A stretch of 64,000 nucleotides of DNA, from NCBI GenBank assembly GCA_050695155.1, contig JBOGTO010000090.1, forward strand, positions 1 through 64,000, in the 5' to 3' direction. Shown here one piece after another: positions 61,916 to 64,000 of the stretch (positions within the stretch are counted from its first letter, which is position 1; every line of letters starts with the position of its first letter). The translations under genes were made by a program, and so were the position numbers. This DNA is from CF-113 sp050695155 (GTDB taxonomy: Bacteria > Chloroflexota > Ktedonobacteria > Ktedonobacterales > Ktedonobacteraceae). A model generated the notes under the pieces. It was not told the DNA's origin, made no database searches, and worked only from the letters and a program-made list of their open reading frames with translations.

Positions 61916-61950
61916 AACAAGGCCAGAGCATGAATTGCTCTGGCCTTGTT
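61916..61950. terminator. Bidirectional hairpin terminator, 15-bp perfect stem
   Basis: 61916-61930 and 61936-61950 are exact complements with a 5-nt loop. They separate the converging GrdB-like and peroxiredoxin genes. Confidence 0.85.
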
Positions 61951-61961
61951 GATTAAGCTAA

Positions 61962-62444
61962 TTACAGCTTGCGCAGCGCCTCGAACAAATTCTCGTTATC
62001 AGGCATATCACCGGGGCTGTTCAAGACCTCGATGTAGCGAATAACGCCCTCTTTATCGATGACAAATAAGGCGCGTTCCGCGAAGCCGCCAGCATGGCGC
62101 ACACCATACAGGTCAACAACCTTACCCTGCGGGTAGAAGTCCGACAGGTTGGTAAGTGTTGTTCCCATTGATTTAGCCCAGGCATTTAGCGCGTAATGGC
62201 TATCCTCGCTGACACTGACAATTTCTGTATCGTAGTCCTTAAAGCGATCCAGTTCCGCCTCATACGAGGGAATCTGTGCCGAACACACGCCGCTGAAAGC
62301 AAAAGGCACGAAGGCCAGCACGACATTCTTCTTGCCGCGAAAGTCCGCCAGGTGCCAGCTTTCCCGCTTGCCCGTATTGAGAGTAAAATCGGGTGCTTCA
62401 TCGCCGACTTTCAGAGTTTTGGATTCTGAACGACTATCTGCCAT
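61962..62444 (-). CDS. 1-Cys peroxiredoxin, AhpE-like
   Basis: The 160-residue enzyme has the AhpC/TSA fold (GDEAPDFTLNTG) with the peroxidatic cysteine C54 in PFAFSGVC. No second cysteine is present, so it is a 1-Cys type that needs an external thiol reductant. It reduces hydrogen peroxide or organic peroxides. I chose the ATG at 62444 after AAGGAAGG; a longer frame to 62594 adds residues without family resemblance. Confidence 0.92.
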   Translation of the reverse strand: MADSRSESKTLKVGDEAPDFTLNTGKRESWHLADFRGKKNVVLAFVPFAFSGVCSAQIPSYEAELDRFKDYDTEIVSVSEDSHYALNAWAKSMGTTLTNLSDFYPQGKVVDLYGVRHAGGFAERALFVIDKEGVIRYIEVLNSPGDMPDNENLFEALRKL

Positions 62445-62710
62445 TGGTTGGTATCCTTCCTTAGAAAATAAAATCATGTAAGGTTTATCTTTATCCTGAA
62501 CAGGATGTAAACCCTCCTCTATAGATACAATACTCATGGGCGTTACTGGCCGCGATAACCATACGTCTTGCAAGGTATATTGTTTGCGCAACAAGGGGAT
62601 TTCTCAGAGACAACACCCACCCGGTAAGATTCTAGCACCCCTTGAAAGAGCATGTCAAATCAAGAAGCGAGGAAACGCCCTTACGCACAAAAGGCGCGGG
62701 GCGATAGACT

Positions 62711-64000
62711 ATGTTGCAAAAAGAACTGGCCGAGGAACAACCAGCAGGAAAAACGAAACCATCTCGCCCGTCACTCTGGGATAGATTGCTGGCGCGTGAA
62801 GGCATTACGGCCTATCTCCCGATTATTGTGGTAGTAATCCTGATGTTTATGGGAGCATCGTGGCAATTTACCTGGCTGCATACCGATGCGGCGCGCTACC
62901 AGTGCTACTCGCTCACCTTCTGGTTCGGCGGCGGCGCGACCAAACTGCTCCCCGGCATACAATGCGCCTACCTGCCACATTCCGCGCACTTAGCGCCACC
63001 ATTCCACGCGCTGCCACTCGAATACCCGCCGCTCACGCTGCTACTTTTCACGCCAGCGCTCCTCGCGCCGCTGGTCTATTATCAAATGACCTTTGCCATT
63101 TTGATGGCGCTGGTGGCTGTCTTTATTTACTGGTTGCTGTTGCGTTACGCCCCACGCGGCGCGGCGCTGGCCTTTGCCGGGTACATGCTTATCGGCGCGT
63201 GGGCCACTGCCGAGGCGCGCTTCGACCTCGTGCCTGCCGCGCTCACCCTGATCTGCGTCATCGCCGCCGGGCGCAAGCATTGGACCTTTGCTTATATCGC
63301 GCTGGCTATCGCTTTCCTGCTGAAAATCTACCCACTGCTGTTCCTGCCTGCCCTTTTCATCGCGGAACAACAGGACGCGCGGCGTTTCCATGCTCCTCCA
63401 CAATCCTTACCTCTGGCATCTTTACCGGCGGAAATCTGGCGCACCATACGCGACTTCAGACAATGGCGCTGGAAAAATACGCTAATCTTCTTTGCCATCC
63501 TGCTCGGCGTTACCGGCTTTTTCGCCTTGCTAGATTTCCAGGGGGCTGTATTGAGCCAGCTTAGCTACTTCGCCAATCGCCCCGTACAGGTCGAATCGAT
63601 CGCCAGCCCCATACTCTTTCTGGCAACGCACTTTGGCATCGCGGGAAAAACCGTCTACACCTTTGGCTCGATCAACATCGTCAGCGCGTTGGGCGAACCT
63701 TTGGCGCTGGCTTTCGATGTGCTGCTGGTTCTCGGCTATCTCTACACCATCTACTTGCAATGGCGCGGTAAGCTGGAACTCACGCAAGCGTTCATTGCCA
63801 TCTTGCTGGTCTTCATTGTGACGGGCAAAGTGTTCAGCCCACAATACCTCATGTGGCTGATTCCCCTGCTGGTCTACAGCCGCGCTTATGATCGTTTCTG
63901 GCTGATTACCTGGGGTCTCATGTCGATACTCACCACCGTCATCTACCCCTACTTATACACACGCACGCTCAACGGCCTGATCGCGCCATACCTGCCCGGC
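62711..64000 (+). CDS. Membrane glycosyltransferase, GT-C type (partial, runs off the right edge)
   Basis: The frame is open from the ATG at 62711 to the window end (430 codons); an in-frame stop at 62705 fixes the start. About ten hydrophobic helices are visible (for example YLPIIVVVILMFMGASW, VPAALTLICVIAAG, LAFDVLLVLGYLYTIYL). An LEYPPLTLLLF segment and a FLLKIYPLLFLP segment fit the polyprenol-phosphate-dependent mannosyltransferase-like GT-C/GT87 (DUF2029) group, which transfers sugars on the outer face of the membrane. The substrate is unknown, and the ribosome binding site is weak. Confidence 0.72.
   Translation, partial: MLQKELAEEQPAGKTKPSRPSLWDRLLAREGITAYLPIIVVVILMFMGASWQFTWLHTDAARYQCYSLTFWFGGGATKLLPGIQCAYLPHSAHLAPPFHALPLEYPPLTLLLFTPALLAPLVYYQMTFAILMALVAVFIYWLLLRYAPRGAALAFAGYMLIGAWATAEARFDLVPAALTLICVIAAGRKHWTFAYIALAIAFLLKIYPLLFLPALFIAEQQDARRFHAPPQSLPLASLPAEIWRTIRDFRQWRWKNTLIFFAILLGVTGFFALLDFQGAVLSQLSYFANRPVQVESIASPILFLATHFGIAGKTVYTFGSINIVSALGEPLALAFDVLLVLGYLYTIYLQWRGKLELTQAFIAILLVFIVTGKVFSPQYLMWLIPLLVYSRAYDRFWLITWGLMSILTTVIYPYLYTRTLNGLIAPYLPG

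Overview
The window looks like chromosomal DNA from a Chloroflexota bacterium of the Ktedonobacteria type. This is a moderate-confidence inference. It rests on mid-range base composition, sensor kinases with DUF4118 membrane domains, several eukaryote-like signalling domains (Ser/Thr kinase with WD40-like blades, NACHT ATPase, HEAT repeats, caspase-like protease, JAMM protease, HDAC fold) and abundant transposon debris. I saw no rRNA, tRNA or CRISPR array.

Layout. 1-1250 is decayed DNA: a P-type ATPase relic between two arms of an imperfect inverted repeat of about 110 bp. 1252-4509 is a strikingly GC-rich OtsB-GH65 fusion gene, probably acquired. 5227-7804 is the wreck of a Tn7/Tn5053-like transposon: a 5' piece of an ISAs1-type transposase welded to the 3' end of a TnsC/TniB ATPase, then an intact TniQ carrying six tandem repeats of about 65 residues. 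7904-17731 holds a PAC2/ADP-forming acyl-CoA synthetase pair, a Nudix hydrolase, a helix-hairpin-helix protein, a NarL-type two-component pair, a methyltransferase, an HDAC-like deacetylase, an Lrp-type regulator and an L-amino-acid-ligase-like ATP-grasp enzyme.

18077-25276 is a three-gene operon: membrane NACHT-HEAT ATPase, HEAT/coiled-coil protein, and Ser/Thr kinase with WD40-like blades. With the TniQ, it is the best candidate for an undescribed system. 25453-31071 carries ndk, moaC, a HAD hydrolase (paralogue of the one at 4561), a LURP-one-like protein, a JAMM protease, a zinc-ribbon membrane protein and purA. 31083-44756 has an orphan xanthine/CO-dehydrogenase-type molybdenum subunit, a CheB/histidine-kinase remnant, rsmG, a vWA/AAA+ pair, a nitrilase-like protein that has lost its catalytic cysteine, a KdpD/KdpE-like two-component pair, a beta-propeller lipoprotein and an epimerase stub.

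44816-51349 is a complete branched-chain amino acid (Liv-type) ABC transporter operon behind a perfect consensus promoter. 51362-64000 holds coaE, a caspase-TPR membrane protein, an ABC-F ATPase, a Tat-exported flavoenzyme, an orotate phosphoribosyltransferase, a slipin/NfeD pair, a GrdB-like protein with cysteine in place of selenocysteine, a 1-Cys peroxiredoxin and a membrane glycosyltransferase running off the right edge.

A recurring theme is gene decay by deletion. At four places pieces of unrelated genes are joined directly (P-ATPase relic, ISAs1/TnsC, CheB/kinase, epimerase stub). Long perfect hairpins separate many convergent transcription units.
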